Shown piece by piece: positions 43,655 through 52,635 of a stretch of 64,000 nt of DNA. The DNA comes from JARRPM01 sp963765545 (lineage in GTDB: Bacteria; Pseudomonadota; Gammaproteobacteria; Pseudomonadales; Halieaceae), in assembly GCA_963765545.1 (NCBI GenBank), contig CAVXWW010000009.1:124001-188000 (forward strand). Reading direction: 5' to 3'. A model generated the notes under the pieces. That model had not been told where the DNA came from and did not search any database. It saw only the letters and a program-made list of their open reading frames with translations. Both the position numbers and the translations under genes were made by a program. The stretch's first letter is position 1, and the number at the start of each line of letters is the position of its first letter.

Positions 43655-45934
43655 ATGCCGGCCCCCGTACCTTTCGACCCGCAAGCCGTTGAGTCAGCAA
43701 CACCCGTCAAGCGTTCGACCCGGGAGGGGGTTACGACCAAACGGACGATATGTGCAACCTGCGACATTGCCTGCAGTGTAGTCACAGAAGTGAAGAAGGG
43801 CCGGGCGGTGAGAGTGCGATCCTCTGACAACCCTATCTTTCGTGACAATATCTGTATGAAGGGGATTGTCGCTCCCAAGGCGTTTGCGCACCCTGACCGG
43901 ATATTACATCCACTGAAGCGGGTAGGTGAAAGGGGCTCGGGACAGTGGCAGCAGGTCAGCTGGGAAGAGGCCATGTCCGACATCGGCCAGAGATTGAATG
44001 CGGTAGTCAGCGAATATGGCCCCGAGGCCTGGGCGGTGTCCACCAGCCAGTGGAATACCTGCACCGATCACGGTCTGGGCCGACGGGTGATGAACCACAT
44101 CGGTTCGCCCAACTGGATTAGCGGGGTAGCCCTGTGTGCGGGCAATACCGCCGCCATCAACCGCATGACCTACGGTTGGTTTCCCATGGGTGATTTTAAC
44201 AATACGAAGTGCATCGTATTGATGGGGCACAATCCCAGGCGCCACAGCTGGACCCCAATTTATAACTTTATCCGCAGTGCCCAGGCCCGCGGAGCGAAAT
44301 TGATTGTTATGGATCCGCGGCGCAGCTCCAATGCCGAGGTGGCGGATATCTGGCTGCCCCTGAAGGCGGGCAGCGATACCGCGATGATGTTGGGCTGGCT
44401 GAAGGTGATTATCGACGAGGGCTTGTACGACAAGGACTTTGTAGAACAGTGGACTGTAGGCTTCGCCGAGTTGCGTGAAAGAGTAAATGAATACCCACTG
44501 CCGCGGGTGGCGGAGCTGACCGGGTGTGACCCCGGGATGATTGCCGGGGCAGCCAGACTATACGCAACCCAGGGGCCCTCTATCATTCCCTGGACGCCCA
44601 TTACGGACATGCAGCGCAACAGTACGTCTGGTATTCGCTTGCAAAGCATACTCAGGGCCATTTGTGGTTACCTTGATGTGCCCGGCGGCGAGACATTGCA
44701 GGGCTTCAATCCGGACATCGTGCCGGAGTCAACAATTGAAATGCACCACATTCTGTCCGATGAACAGAAAGCTAAACAGCTGGGTTCCGACACCCATCCC
44801 GCGTTTACCTATCGGGGCCAGCAGGCATTTCGCGAACCCATGAAGCGGGTGTGGGGACACGAATACCCCAATCAGATAACAGGCTGTTACATGGCAAACC
44901 CCTCGGCGACCTTCCGTGCCATGGCGGGAGAGGGGGCCTATCCCGTGAAAGCCTTTTTCGCGCTCGGCAACAACACGGTTTTGAGTTATGCCAATATGCC
45001 GTTGATTATCAAGGCCATGATGAACCAGGACCTGGTTGTCGCGCATGAGCATTTCATGACACCAACGGCGCAGCTGGCGGATTATGTGTTGCCAGGTGAC
45101 AGTTGGCTGGAGCGGCCCTGGCTGACCGACAGCTTCGGCTGGATGTCGTCTTATCGTGCCTCTGAGCAGTCGATGGAGCCTCCGGGCGAGGCCATCAGCA
45201 CCTTTGATTTCTGGAAGAAGCTCGCTGGCGCCATGGGCAGGCCGGACATCGTGCCCTGGAAAAATCTGGAAACCTTCTATGATGATCGACTGAAGGGCAC
45301 TGGCATGACCTTTCAGAAATTTGTTGAAAGCACGGAAATGTATTTTGCCAAACCCGAATTCAGGAAATACCTGCGTACCGGCTTTGCCACCCCCAGCGGC
45401 AAGGTTGAACTTGCATCATCCGTATTGAAAGATCTTGGCTTCGATCCCCTCCCCTATTTCAGGGAAGACCCACCTGTTGATGCAGATTATCCGTTGCAGA
45501 TGTTTACCGGTGTTCGGGAAGACGGGTTCTTCCAGACCGCGCAACGGCAGGTTCCTGAAATGCGCAAGCGCAGTCCTGAGCCCGTTCTCTTTGTCAGCCC
45601 TGGTACTGCGAAAGCTTACAACCTGCGGGAGGATGAATGGGTTGAGGTTGAAAACCAGACCGGGAAGATATCGATCAAGGTAGGGATCAGGGAGGCCATG
45701 CCGGACGGGCTGGTCCGGATACCACATGGCTGGTGGAAGCCGGAAATGAAGCCGGGGGCAGGGCATCTGTCCGGTGCATTGAAGTATTCAGATGCGCAAC
45801 TGTGCCGCGATGATGAAGATTATCTCGACCGGGAGCAGGGCATCCCCCATCTGAAGGGTATACCGTGCCGTATAGTCAAATTAGCGAGCTCGCCGGCACG
45901 AACCATTGAAGCCGAGGATACAGTAAGCGCATGA
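43655..45934 (+). CDS. Molybdopterin-dependent oxidoreductase (DMSO reductase family)
   Basis: 759 residues. An N-terminal [4Fe-4S] motif (CATCDIACS ... DNICMKG, ~31-66) is followed by the molybdopterin domains: WEEAMSDIGQRLN, CAGNTAAINRMTYGW, LMGHNPRRHSW, VMDPRRSSNAEVADIWLPLKAGSDTAMMLG, and the C-terminal cofactor-capping domain (ANPSATFRAMAG; FVSPGTAKAYNLREDEWVEVEN). No Tat signal is present, so it should be cytoplasmic. It is of the formate dehydrogenase/nitrate reductase/thiosulfate-like type, but no nearby small subunit names the substrate. AGGAG precedes the ATG; it overlaps the next, tiny gene by 4 bp. Confidence 0.88.
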   Translation: MPAPVPFDPQAVESATPVKRSTREGVTTKRTICATCDIACSVVTEVKKGRAVRVRSSDNPIFRDNICMKGIVAPKAFAHPDRILHPLKRVGERGSGQWQQVSWEEAMSDIGQRLNAVVSEYGPEAWAVSTSQWNTCTDHGLGRRVMNHIGSPNWISGVALCAGNTAAINRMTYGWFPMGDFNNTKCIVLMGHNPRRHSWTPIYNFIRSAQARGAKLIVMDPRRSSNAEVADIWLPLKAGSDTAMMLGWLKVIIDEGLYDKDFVEQWTVGFAELRERVNEYPLPRVAELTGCDPGMIAGAARLYATQGPSIIPWTPITDMQRNSTSGIRLQSILRAICGYLDVPGGETLQGFNPDIVPESTIEMHHILSDEQKAKQLGSDTHPAFTYRGQQAFREPMKRVWGHEYPNQITGCYMANPSATFRAMAGEGAYPVKAFFALGNNTVLSYANMPLIIKAMMNQDLVVAHEHFMTPTAQLADYVLPGDSWLERPWLTDSFGWMSSYRASEQSMEPPGEAISTFDFWKKLAGAMGRPDIVPWKNLETFYDDRLKGTGMTFQKFVESTEMYFAKPEFRKYLRTGFATPSGKVELASSVLKDLGFDPLPYFREDPPVDADYPLQMFTGVREDGFFQTAQRQVPEMRKRSPEPVLFVSPGTAKAYNLREDEWVEVENQTGKISIKVGIREAMPDGLVRIPHGWWKPEMKPGAGHLSGALKYSDAQLCRDDEDYLDREQGIPHLKGIPCRIVKLASSPARTIEAEDTVSA

Positions 45935-46161
45935 CGACGGGGGCGCGAGAATTGCGCAAGCGCGAGCGTTCGGCCAAGTTGACCTTATGGTTGGCTGAAC
46001 GGGCCTCACGCAACAAATCCCTGTTGGATCGGCTCTGCCGGAGAATCGTCGACCGGGCGACCCGGGTGGATCCAGCCAGTGATTTCATGCGAGACCCCCT
46101 GATCGACTGTGACCAGGGATTCGACCCCGACGAGCTGGAACGCTATCAGAGGGGCGAATAG
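45931..46161 (+). CDS. Small basic protein overlapping the molybdenum enzyme gene
   Basis: 76 residues, basic N-terminal half (RELRKRERSAKLTLWLAERASRNK), acidic C-terminal half (DCDQGFDPDELERYQ). ATG overlaps the preceding stop (ATGA), so it is translationally coupled. It has no cysteine cluster or membrane helix. Its place suggests a dedicated chaperone, assembly or electron-transfer partner of the oxidoreductase, but there is no motif to prove it. The 116-bp repeat begins 8 bp after its stop. Confidence 0.55.
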   Translation: MTTGARELRKRERSAKLTLWLAERASRNKSLLDRLCRRIVDRATRVDPASDFMRDPLIDCDQGFDPDELERYQRGE

Positions 46162-46168
46162 CTGTAAT

Positions 46169-46284
46169 AACTCATATCTGATCTGACAGTCAGTGTACGA
46201 TTTGGTCAAGTCTGGACGTCCGCTTTGCTCCATAGCGGTCATAGAGCCGCACTCAATTTCAGCTAATCAGGGGGCCGCTTTGTG
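46169..46284 (+). repeat. 116-bp boundary repeat, left copy
   Basis: Matches the reverse complement of 57390-57505 at 113 of 116 positions (differences: G/T near 46221, G/A near 46248, C/T near 46275). It contains the palindrome CTGACAGTCAG and the core GCTCCATAGCGGTCATAGAG. It starts 8 bp after a stop codon and ends 5 bp before the insertion sequence. The two inverted copies bracket an 11.3-kb accessory segment. Confidence 0.9.
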
Positions 46285-46289
46285 GTTTG

Positions 46290-47607
46290 GCTGTCCCTAT
46301 CAATAACTCTGTACTCATTGATTTTGTTGACTTTTCCGTCGACGCCCAAGTAGCGTTGCCTGCATGAAAACGATACTTGTTCCCCTCCTCGCAACCCTGA
46401 TGGACCTTCTTCGGAGCCGGGCTTCGCTCCATCTCGAGATGCTTGCCTTGCGCCAACAACTGGCAATGGTGGCCAGCCGCGATAACAAACGGCACCGCTT
46501 TCACACTAGCGAGCGTATATTCTGGGTTTGGCTCTACCGGCTATGGCCCTCCTGCCTTCAGACATTGGAAATCTTCAAGCCAGACACACTAGTTCGTTGG
46601 CATCGCAAGGGATTCCGTTTGTATTGGACCTGGAAATCTCGCCGGCGTTGGGGTGGTCGACCAGCTATCGATCCCGATGTTCGCGAACTGATTCGGACCA
46701 TGTCTCGAAACAACATTGGTTGGGGTGCTCCCCGAATCCATGGCGAATTGCAGATGCTGGGCATCCGTGTGTCAGAATCCACTGTCGCAAAATACATGGT
46801 CCGCCACCGGAATCCACCTTCCCAGACCTGGCGCACTTTCCTTGATAATCATGTATCGGAGCTGGTATCGGTGGACTTCTTCACTGTTCCCACAGCGACG
46901 TTCCGAGTCCTGTATGTCTTTGTCGTTCTGCGACATGAACGCAGAGAAATCGTACACTTCAACGCGACGTACAATCCGACAGCGGAATGGACTGCTCAGC
47001 AAATCGTGGAAGCTTTCCCCTTCGACTCGGCTCCAAGCTATCTGTTGCACGATCGCGATAGTATCTTTGGTAAGCGGTTTCGGTCTCGGGTGAAGAGCCT
47101 GGGTATTGAAGAGATTGTCACCGCGCCTCGGTCGCCCTGGCAAAATCCTTATGTAGAGCGGATCATCGGCTCAATCCGGCGAGAGTGCCTGAATCACGTT
47201 ATCATCTTCAATGAACCGCATTTGCGAAAAGTATTGAAGTCCTACGCCAGATATTATCTAGAGGCGAGAACGCACTTGTCTCTCGATAAGCAGAGTCCGG
47301 TACCGCGATCAATTGAACCGCCAGAACAGGGAAAGGTTGGGGCAATTCCTCATGTCGGTGGACTTCATCATGAGTACCGGCGCGCTGCTTGATTTTTCTG
47401 TTGGCAGAACTGCCAGGCGAATAAAAAGACGAGTGTTTTAGAAAGAAGCTCTGCCTTTCGTCGTCAAAAATAACAAAAAATGCTAGAACCTGCGGTGCCG
47501 AGGACGACCGACCCCTTTTCATTGAATATCGGACGCCTGTCGCGGGCCATTTTTTGGTGAGATAAAGGAGCAAGCTATTCATGGATAGGGTATTTGGTAG
47601 GGACAGC
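46290..47607 (+). mobile_element. Insertion sequence with rve-type transposase, about 1.3 kb
   Basis: Imperfect terminal inverted repeats: left GCTGTCCCTATCAATA (46290-46305), right end the complement of GCTGTCCCTACCAAATA (ending 47607). One transposase gene fills most of the element. I could not see a clear target-site duplication. Confidence 0.75.
46364..47392 (+). CDS. DDE (rve) transposase of the insertion sequence
   Basis: 342 residues. An N-terminal helical region and HTH-like segment (RLYWTWKSRRRWGGRPAIDPDV; NNIGWGAPRIHGELQMLGI) lead to an integrase-type catalytic core with Asp171 (SVDFFTVPT), Asp230 (HDRDSIFG) and Glu265 (NPYVERIIGS), spaced as in IS3/IS481-like DDE enzymes. The reading frame is intact, so the element may be active. 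Exact family assignment would need an ISfinder search. Confidence 0.88.
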   Translation: MKTILVPLLATLMDLLRSRASLHLEMLALRQQLAMVASRDNKRHRFHTSERIFWVWLYRLWPSCLQTLEIFKPDTLVRWHRKGFRLYWTWKSRRRWGGRPAIDPDVRELIRTMSRNNIGWGAPRIHGELQMLGIRVSESTVAKYMVRHRNPPSQTWRTFLDNHVSELVSVDFFTVPTATFRVLYVFVVLRHERREIVHFNATYNPTAEWTAQQIVEAFPFDSAPSYLLHDRDSIFGKRFRSRVKSLGIEEIVTAPRSPWQNPYVERIIGSIRRECLNHVIIFNEPHLRKVLKSYARYYLEARTHLSLDKQSPVPRSIEPPEQGKVGAIPHVGGLHHEYRRAA

Positions 47608-47735
47608 TCACCAGAGCCATACAGCGCAGGAATTCATATCCCGAGAAAATCGATGTGGCTTAAACGTATTGATGGGCCGATTCTATCAATTTCGGCGACG
47701 TAACTTGGCGATAACCATTACTTACCCGGTTCCTG

Positions 47736-48161
47736 TCACAGTGCAGCCCCGACCCCCTGCACCCGCAGTGTCAGGCTTCTTAAACTAATCTTCTCACCGT
47801 CATGCGCCTCCACCTCGCAGGCCACGGGACAGGCGCCCATCAGGGTCCAGGAACGCAGCCTGCCACGGGGGCCGGGCGCGAGCTCCTGCGTCAGCTCCAG
47901 GCGGCGGCCAACGCACTTAGCGGGGAAACGATGATGCCCCACCGTCAAATCCTCAGCAAGTTCCGGCCACCAGAGATCAAGAAATGCAACGCTTATCCAT
48001 CCCTTTTCCAGGGTCACGGTTTCGCCCAACCCACGATCCTGGATTAGATTGGTAAAAGCGCCGAGCTGTTCGGCGCCTACCAAGAGCGTGAGTGGGCGTT
48101 GTGCCATAACTCCGGAAACCAACAGGGCTTGCAGGGTGATGAGTAGGGCCAGCCTCGACAT
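47736..48161 (-). CDS. Small secreted protein of unknown function
   Basis: 141 residues with a signal peptide (LALLITLQALLVSGVMA) and a GAGGCGAG ribosome-binding site. The mature part has LTLLVGAEQLGAFTNL, FLDLWWPELAEDL and two cysteines near CVGRR and GACPVACEVEAHDGE, probably disulphide-bonded. No family recognised. It lies inside the accessory island, downstream of the lipoprotein gene but separated from it by a terminator. Confidence 0.6.
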   Translation of the reverse strand: MSRLALLITLQALLVSGVMAQRPLTLLVGAEQLGAFTNLIQDRGLGETVTLEKGWISVAFLDLWWPELAEDLTVGHHRFPAKCVGRRLELTQELAPGPRGRLRSWTLMGACPVACEVEAHDGEKISLRSLTLRVQGVGAAL

Positions 48162-48235
48162 TAACTCGCCTCAAAAAAATCGACTGTAATGCTGGGTCGC
48201 GCTGAAAAAAAGTTAATGGAAAAGTCACTGACACA

Positions 48236-48267
48236 GAAAAAGCGGGGCCCTGGCCCCGCCAAAAAAA
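48236..48267 (-). terminator. Strong bidirectional hairpin after the lipoprotein gene
   Basis: GCGGGGCC-CT-GGCCCCGC (48242-48259) is a perfect 8-bp GC stem with A-runs on both sides; read on the minus strand it ends in a T-run. It terminates the lipoprotein gene and could also act in the other direction. Confidence 0.8.
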
Positions 48268-48322
48268 GATCACAGACCATCAGGCCAATGAAACGCTGAA
48301 TCAGCCTTTGCTATCGCCCAGT

Positions 48323-50137
48323 CTAATAATTGCCACCACAGCCAAGCTGGTGTTCGCTGACATAGGTTCGCCAGTTGGCGAAAGGGTTGTCGGTCTGGCC
48401 CGCGTACTCGCCGACGTACCAGAAACGGCCACCATCTGGGTCGATGGTCATACCTGAGTAGTCACCCCAGCGATTCGGCGCGGCAGGGTTCTGGAACGAG
48501 CGGTAGGGCTCATTACCATTTACCGTGACCACCTCATTGCGCACTTCACCGTAACGATCATTGAACTTGCGACCAGTGACTGCTACAGAAGGAAAAATTG
48601 AGGGCCCGCTGATGCTGTAGCCAATGGCCATGTTGCCGCAGGCATCTACCGCCAGTGACGGAAACCAGCGACTGTTGCCGTCTTCCGCAGAGAACACGCC
48701 GGCATTCAGAACGCCGTCGGTGCTTGATCCCGGGGTCACTGCCGCGGGATCAATTTGTGCCCAGCGCACGCAGTTGACCACGCCCGTTCCGGGATCACAG
48801 GATACGGTCTGAGCAGTCCAGAGCTTACCGTCGCGATATTCGGTTTCCTGCCCGCGCCAGTCGTTACCCGCCAGCAGCACGGTCGAACCCTGCTGTATCA
48901 CCGGAACCGGGAAGCAGGAGCCAGCGTCGCAGGGTACCCCTGAAGCGGTCGCAAGGTCGACATCGCCAAGCAGTACAAATTCATCGGCACCGAAGGGATC
49001 GTTCCAGGCCCAAACCGAGTGGTTAATACCGTCGAAGAACTCGGTCATGATGTAGTCTGGACCTTCGGTAGGGTAGGTGCCCCTGCTCACTCCGTGAAGT
49101 TGCGCGGGTTGCGGAGTACTGTTGAAATTCGGCACCAATCGCTGCACGACCCTGAGCGGATCGCCGGACATCAGGTCGTCCTTGTTTACCGCGAAGACGC
49201 GACCGCCCACAAAGCCAGCGCCGAACTGATTGGAGCCGACGTAAACGGCGTCTACGCCTACTCCCATGTGTGGGAAGTCGAAGAACTCGCCGTTGATGTC
49301 AGCGGGGAATGCAAAGCGGTTCCAGTCGCCCATCGGATCACCATCGGTGGTCATCGCGATACAGTAGTCGGTGCCATTGCCATCCACGCCCAGGATAAAC
49401 TGGCCGGTTGACTCGTCGAACACCACATCGGGGTCGAAGGGGCCGCCAGGATCGCAGGCCGGATCTACTCCGGCGAAGAATGTACTGAACGGAGTCGGCG
49501 ACATCAGTTCATTGCCGTTCTTGTCATAGATCGCAAAACTCACATTGACCACAACAATCACATGATTCGGGCCGACGGCAATATCAGGATCCGGTGGCAC
49601 GGTGGCCGTGAACGGCACGGGGTCATTGCAGCAGTTTTCGGCACCGATCGCGTCAAAGCTACTCTTAACTTTAGGCCCGCTGTTACCACGTGAGCCGCTT
49701 CGCAGCTTCTGCATGCCCTTGTTGGGTGCATTTTCGGTGGCAGCTGCTATTGCCGCTGCCACCTCTTCGTCTGACCATGGTGACTCGATTTGTGCACCAC
49801 CTGACACGCGGACGTTATCACTCTCGGCGGGCACGGAGGTAACGGTCGCGGGATCGGGAAGGTTGGCCATCTGTACTCGTGAGGCCGCGGTGCCGGAATA
49901 TATCGCCTGGTCACCCGTGACCCGGATTTCCCTGTTGGGATCGAACTTCATGCGCTTGATTATCTCCGGTGGCGCGGTCAATGAAGGCCTGAGCGTATTT
50001 TGCACGGGCGTTGTAGCAACGGACTGGACTTCAGACTTTGAGTCCTCGCTGGTGCTGGCTGTCTTGTTACCGATCGCAGCGCAGCCCGCCATCATTACCA
50101 GCGAAGTGGAAGCCGCAGTAATCGCAAGTAGTTTCAT
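48323..50137 (-). CDS. Exported propeller-like lipoprotein of unknown function
   Basis: 604 residues. Signal peptide and lipobox (LVMMAGC) at the N-terminus. After a ~150-residue low-complexity linker come repeated beta-strand units: PPDPDIAVGPNHVIVVVNVSFAIYD, DPDVVFDESTGQFILGVDG, VYVGSNQFG, WFPSLAVDACGNMAIGYS and the terminal RWGDYSGMTIDPDGGRFWYVGEY with NWRTYVSEHQ. These blade-like repeats and the closing RWGDYSGM/FWYVGEY pattern occur in many large exported proteins of environmental bacteria. Cysteine pairs (VDPACDPGG, CDAGSCFP) suggest disulphides. Probably surface-exposed; function unknown. Confidence 0.7.
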   Translation of the reverse strand: MKLLAITAASTSLVMMAGCAAIGNKTASTSEDSKSEVQSVATTPVQNTLRPSLTAPPEIIKRMKFDPNREIRVTGDQAIYSGTAASRVQMANLPDPATVTSVPAESDNVRVSGGAQIESPWSDEEVAAAIAAATENAPNKGMQKLRSGSRGNSGPKVKSSFDAIGAENCCNDPVPFTATVPPDPDIAVGPNHVIVVVNVSFAIYDKNGNELMSPTPFSTFFAGVDPACDPGGPFDPDVVFDESTGQFILGVDGNGTDYCIAMTTDGDPMGDWNRFAFPADINGEFFDFPHMGVGVDAVYVGSNQFGAGFVGGRVFAVNKDDLMSGDPLRVVQRLVPNFNSTPQPAQLHGVSRGTYPTEGPDYIMTEFFDGINHSVWAWNDPFGADEFVLLGDVDLATASGVPCDAGSCFPVPVIQQGSTVLLAGNDWRGQETEYRDGKLWTAQTVSCDPGTGVVNCVRWAQIDPAAVTPGSSTDGVLNAGVFSAEDGNSRWFPSLAVDACGNMAIGYSISGPSIFPSVAVTGRKFNDRYGEVRNEVVTVNGNEPYRSFQNPAAPNRWGDYSGMTIDPDGGRFWYVGEYAGQTDNPFANWRTYVSEHQLGCGGNY

Positions 50138-50942
50138 ATAATCGATCTCCTGGTTAATTGGGCTCGTCCACCCATGTACTGATAGAGATATGCTGTAGCC
50201 CGTGTATAAATTACAGTTCTATCGTTAGAACTGCGCCACTTACTCGCGCGCCAGGGACTAGACGCTGGACCGCTTTTCATGCGCAGAGAAGGTCAGCGCA
50301 GCAAGCGCCCGCGCATCAATTGCCTGCTGCGACAAGTGTAGTTGAGGTTTTCTAACTTTCCAGAAGCGATATCTCGCTATCGGCGAAATAATTTCTCAGG
50401 TACCGCTAACTTGACTGCCTCAGACAAGGAGAACCCGACCATCCGCCCATTCGATCGGCCTGACTCTGGAACGGAACGGGTGGCCACGGCCAGTGCGTTT
50501 TCACTTAGGTCAACCCGCAAAGTGGCTTATTTCTTGAAAGCAGCTTATCTCGACGGGACGACACAGGTGGCATTCGAGCCGGTGGGTTTCTCGCTCGTCT
50601 CGCGGCTCTCGTACCAAAAACGATAGTGAAGCTCACCCGATCCTAAGTCTAAGAAGAACTAATGGATCGTCGACAGTAATGGGTCGTCCAGAAAATGGTC
50701 GCGGGACCTGAGATCACGGGAGCACTTTCGCGCAGTGCCTGCGCTTAGTGCTCCTCCTGGCACGAACCGGTCCGGCGCTACGGACTCTATACCAACGAAT
50801 TCCCCAGTAACGTTCTACGCCATTGCGCTCTGGCACCGAAGTCTCTATAAATACACATAACAAGTCGGGGCGAATCCCACCCCGAAAAAATCAATAAAAA
50901 GTGGGGGATTCATGGCCCGGCCGGACCCCTGGGGAAACAAAA
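50138..50942. other. 0.8-kb non-coding stretch inside the island
   Basis: No gene with a ribosome-binding site or recognisable product is evident; a 94-codon frame at 50342 lacks both. The only structure seen is the hairpin at 50719-50754, listed separately. The composition looks like decayed DNA. Confidence 0.5.
50719..50754. other. Two-tier hairpin in non-coding DNA
   Basis: GGAGCACT-TTC-GCGCA-GTGCC-TGCGC-TT-AGTGCTCC: an outer 8-bp and inner 5-bp perfect stem separated by small internal loops. It is not followed by a T-run. It could be a structured RNA, REP-like unit or protein site. Confidence 0.5.
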
Positions 50943-51325
50943 ATGCCTAATTCTGATAGCGGCGGTGGCGCAATGACCGTCGAGCAATTTACGGACGCCT
51001 TGATTCGTGGTGCCATCGTAGCACTGTTGGTCGTCGCGGCACTGCGCGTTTTCAGTCCCTTCATGGAACTGATGCCGTGGGCGCTGATCCTCGCGGGGAT
51101 CATGATGGCTTTTGGCCGGTCCGGCAGCGATGTCGTCAACCACATCCTGTGCCGAATCGCAGGTAGTGAACAGGGTTCCAGGGTACATGCCCTGGCCAGC
51201 ATGACCGCGCGTTCGGTGGCGGCGCCATGATTCTGGCCGTGGGATACCAGATATTCATGCAGTGGGTGGCGACAAAATCCAGGGGCGAAGGGGCCGACCA
51301 GGCAGAGGCTCTCGAGGAAATATAA
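50943..51325 (+). pseudogene. Remnant of an AI-2E (PerM/YdiK) family transporter
   Basis: The frame from ATG 50943 begins like an AI-2E family exporter (TVEQFTDALIRGAIVALLVV, then FSPFMELMPWALILAG), but after about 55 residues turns into unrelated sequence and stops at 51230. In another frame, 51227-51325, a 32-codon end (MILAVGYQIFMQWV) resembles the last helix of the same family. So the two ends survive while most of the ~350-residue middle is gone. The first ORF stop and the second ATG overlap (ATGA), probably by chance. Confidence 0.6.
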
Positions 51326-52304
51326 TGAGGCGATCCTCACTACACCTGGTCGCCGGCTGCGCAAGGGCATATAAGCGGTCTGTTGAGAGTTGATCCCCCG
51401 TTGAGTCTGTTGACTCAACTTGCTGGACGTGTGCGACTCTCTCACCTGTTGACCTGAAATCTTTGTGCGCAGTGGTGAGCATGCCATTCATATCCTTTCA
51501 TTAGTAAACGGGAGCATGCAACAGACCACGCCATTAGGTTTTAAGTGGCCCCCTTATTGCTAGAGATTTGTTGAACGGTAAGCATTCGCAGCGAAAAGAG
51601 GCAACGCTTCAGTAGTGCTCGGGATGGCGGCGTCAGCAGCGGAAGTGAGTGGTTGGTCAGCTCGTGATCGCTAACGTGAGCAACGATTCTGTCTACAACG
51701 TCCTGGTCTGTAATGCAGGATGAACCTGACGCGCGTCACCAGACCTCACACTCGATAGTACCAAAAAGGAACGGCAGAAACGTGGTTTAAGCGGGAGTAG
51801 CCTCTGGTCGAAAACCGGATGGTGAGTCCCAGAAAGGAACGGCAGAAAAGAGTAACTTTGTTCCGTACACCCCAGCATTCCCCGAACGGAAGCTATCCGC
51901 TCCTGAGCGGTCATAAAGAGCAGCCGGGGGTGCCAGGAACGGCCAGTAAAGAATGCTTACCGCAGCGGCGACGAAACCGTGCAGCGGTTTTGGCGTTCGG
52001 CTCCGACAGGGGCGAACTGCCGGTACTTGTTAATGGAGCGCGATGGTCAGGCACGCCCATGAAAGATTGCAACCGGCTGGACGAAAATGATGTGCGCCGT
52101 CTCCGCGGAGACGTTTTCTCGTTATAAGCAGCTGCCGCGCAAAACCGTATGGAATATGTGTCGCCCGAGATTGTGATAGCAGGTTTCTGAGAAACTGGAC
52201 CAGTTTTACTGAGATTGCCATGACGTGTTTGATACTTCGAGCGACCATTAACAGCTATGCGGCATCCCTCGGTTCGAAGAGGCTGAGGCAGAGGCTTGCC
52301 GGAT
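51326..52304. other. 1-kb non-coding stretch with repeats
   Basis: No supported gene. It holds direct copies of GGAACGGCAGAAA at 51768-51780 and 51836-51848, and copy A of a ~100-bp degenerate repeat (51825-51925). Confidence 0.5.
51825..51925 (+). repeat. Degenerate ~100-bp repeat, copy A
   Basis: Aligns over its whole length with 53047-53145: both begin with AGnCCCAGAAAGGAACG, share GAGTAA, the CGTnC.CCCC segment and AGCTA, and end with the core GCTCC-GAGCGGTCATAAAGAG-type sequence. The core GCTCCnnAGCGGTCATAGAG also occurs in the 116-bp boundary repeats. Confidence 0.7.
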
Positions 52305-52322
52305 TGTATCTAATCGGATACA
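52305..52322. promoter_or_regulatory. Palindrome directly upstream of the toxin-antitoxin pair
   Basis: TGTATC-TAATCG-GATACA, a perfect 6-bp inverted repeat ending 8 bp before the toxin ATG. The position is that expected of an operator for the antitoxin's HTH. Confidence 0.6.
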
Positions 52323-52330
52323 CTTCCTGA

Positions 52331-52630
52331 ATGTATCAAGTTCGGCAGACGGACATATTTGCCAAGTGGCTTTCGAGGTTCAAGGATCGTAAAGCTACTG
52401 CGAGATTGCTCGCCCGAATTGAATCTTTGAGGCAAGGAAACACTGGAGATTCGAAATCGCTGGGTTCAGGTCTTCACGAACTTAGGATGCACACCGGACC
52501 AGGCTACAGGGTCTACTACACCCGAAAATCTGGTCTGGTAATTTTGCTCCTCTGCGGGGGCGACAAGTCAAGCCAAAGCAAGGATATCGCTCGTGCTCGG
52601 CAAATTATGAATGATCTACGAGCGGAGTAA
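52331..52630 (+). CDS. RelE/ParE-superfamily toxin (HigB-like addiction-module killer)
   Basis: 99 residues, the standard size. Landmarks: FAKWLSRFKDRKATARLLARIESLRQGNTGDSKSLG, LHELRMHTGPGYRVYYTRKSG and LLLCGGDKSSQSKDIARARQIM, all typical of the 'putative addiction module killer protein' branch. These toxins are ribosome-dependent mRNases. Toxin-first order, with the antitoxin 5 bp downstream, fits the HigBA/PumAB layout. A palindrome sits just upstream. Confidence 0.9.
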   Translation: MYQVRQTDIFAKWLSRFKDRKATARLLARIESLRQGNTGDSKSLGSGLHELRMHTGPGYRVYYTRKSGLVILLLCGGDKSSQSKDIARARQIMNDLRAE

Positions 52631-52635
52631 CTGAC

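Noticed and set aside
50342..50626. A 94-codon frame in the island non-coding stretch
   Set aside because: No ribosome-binding site, no recognisable domain and no neighbour coupling; probably chance.
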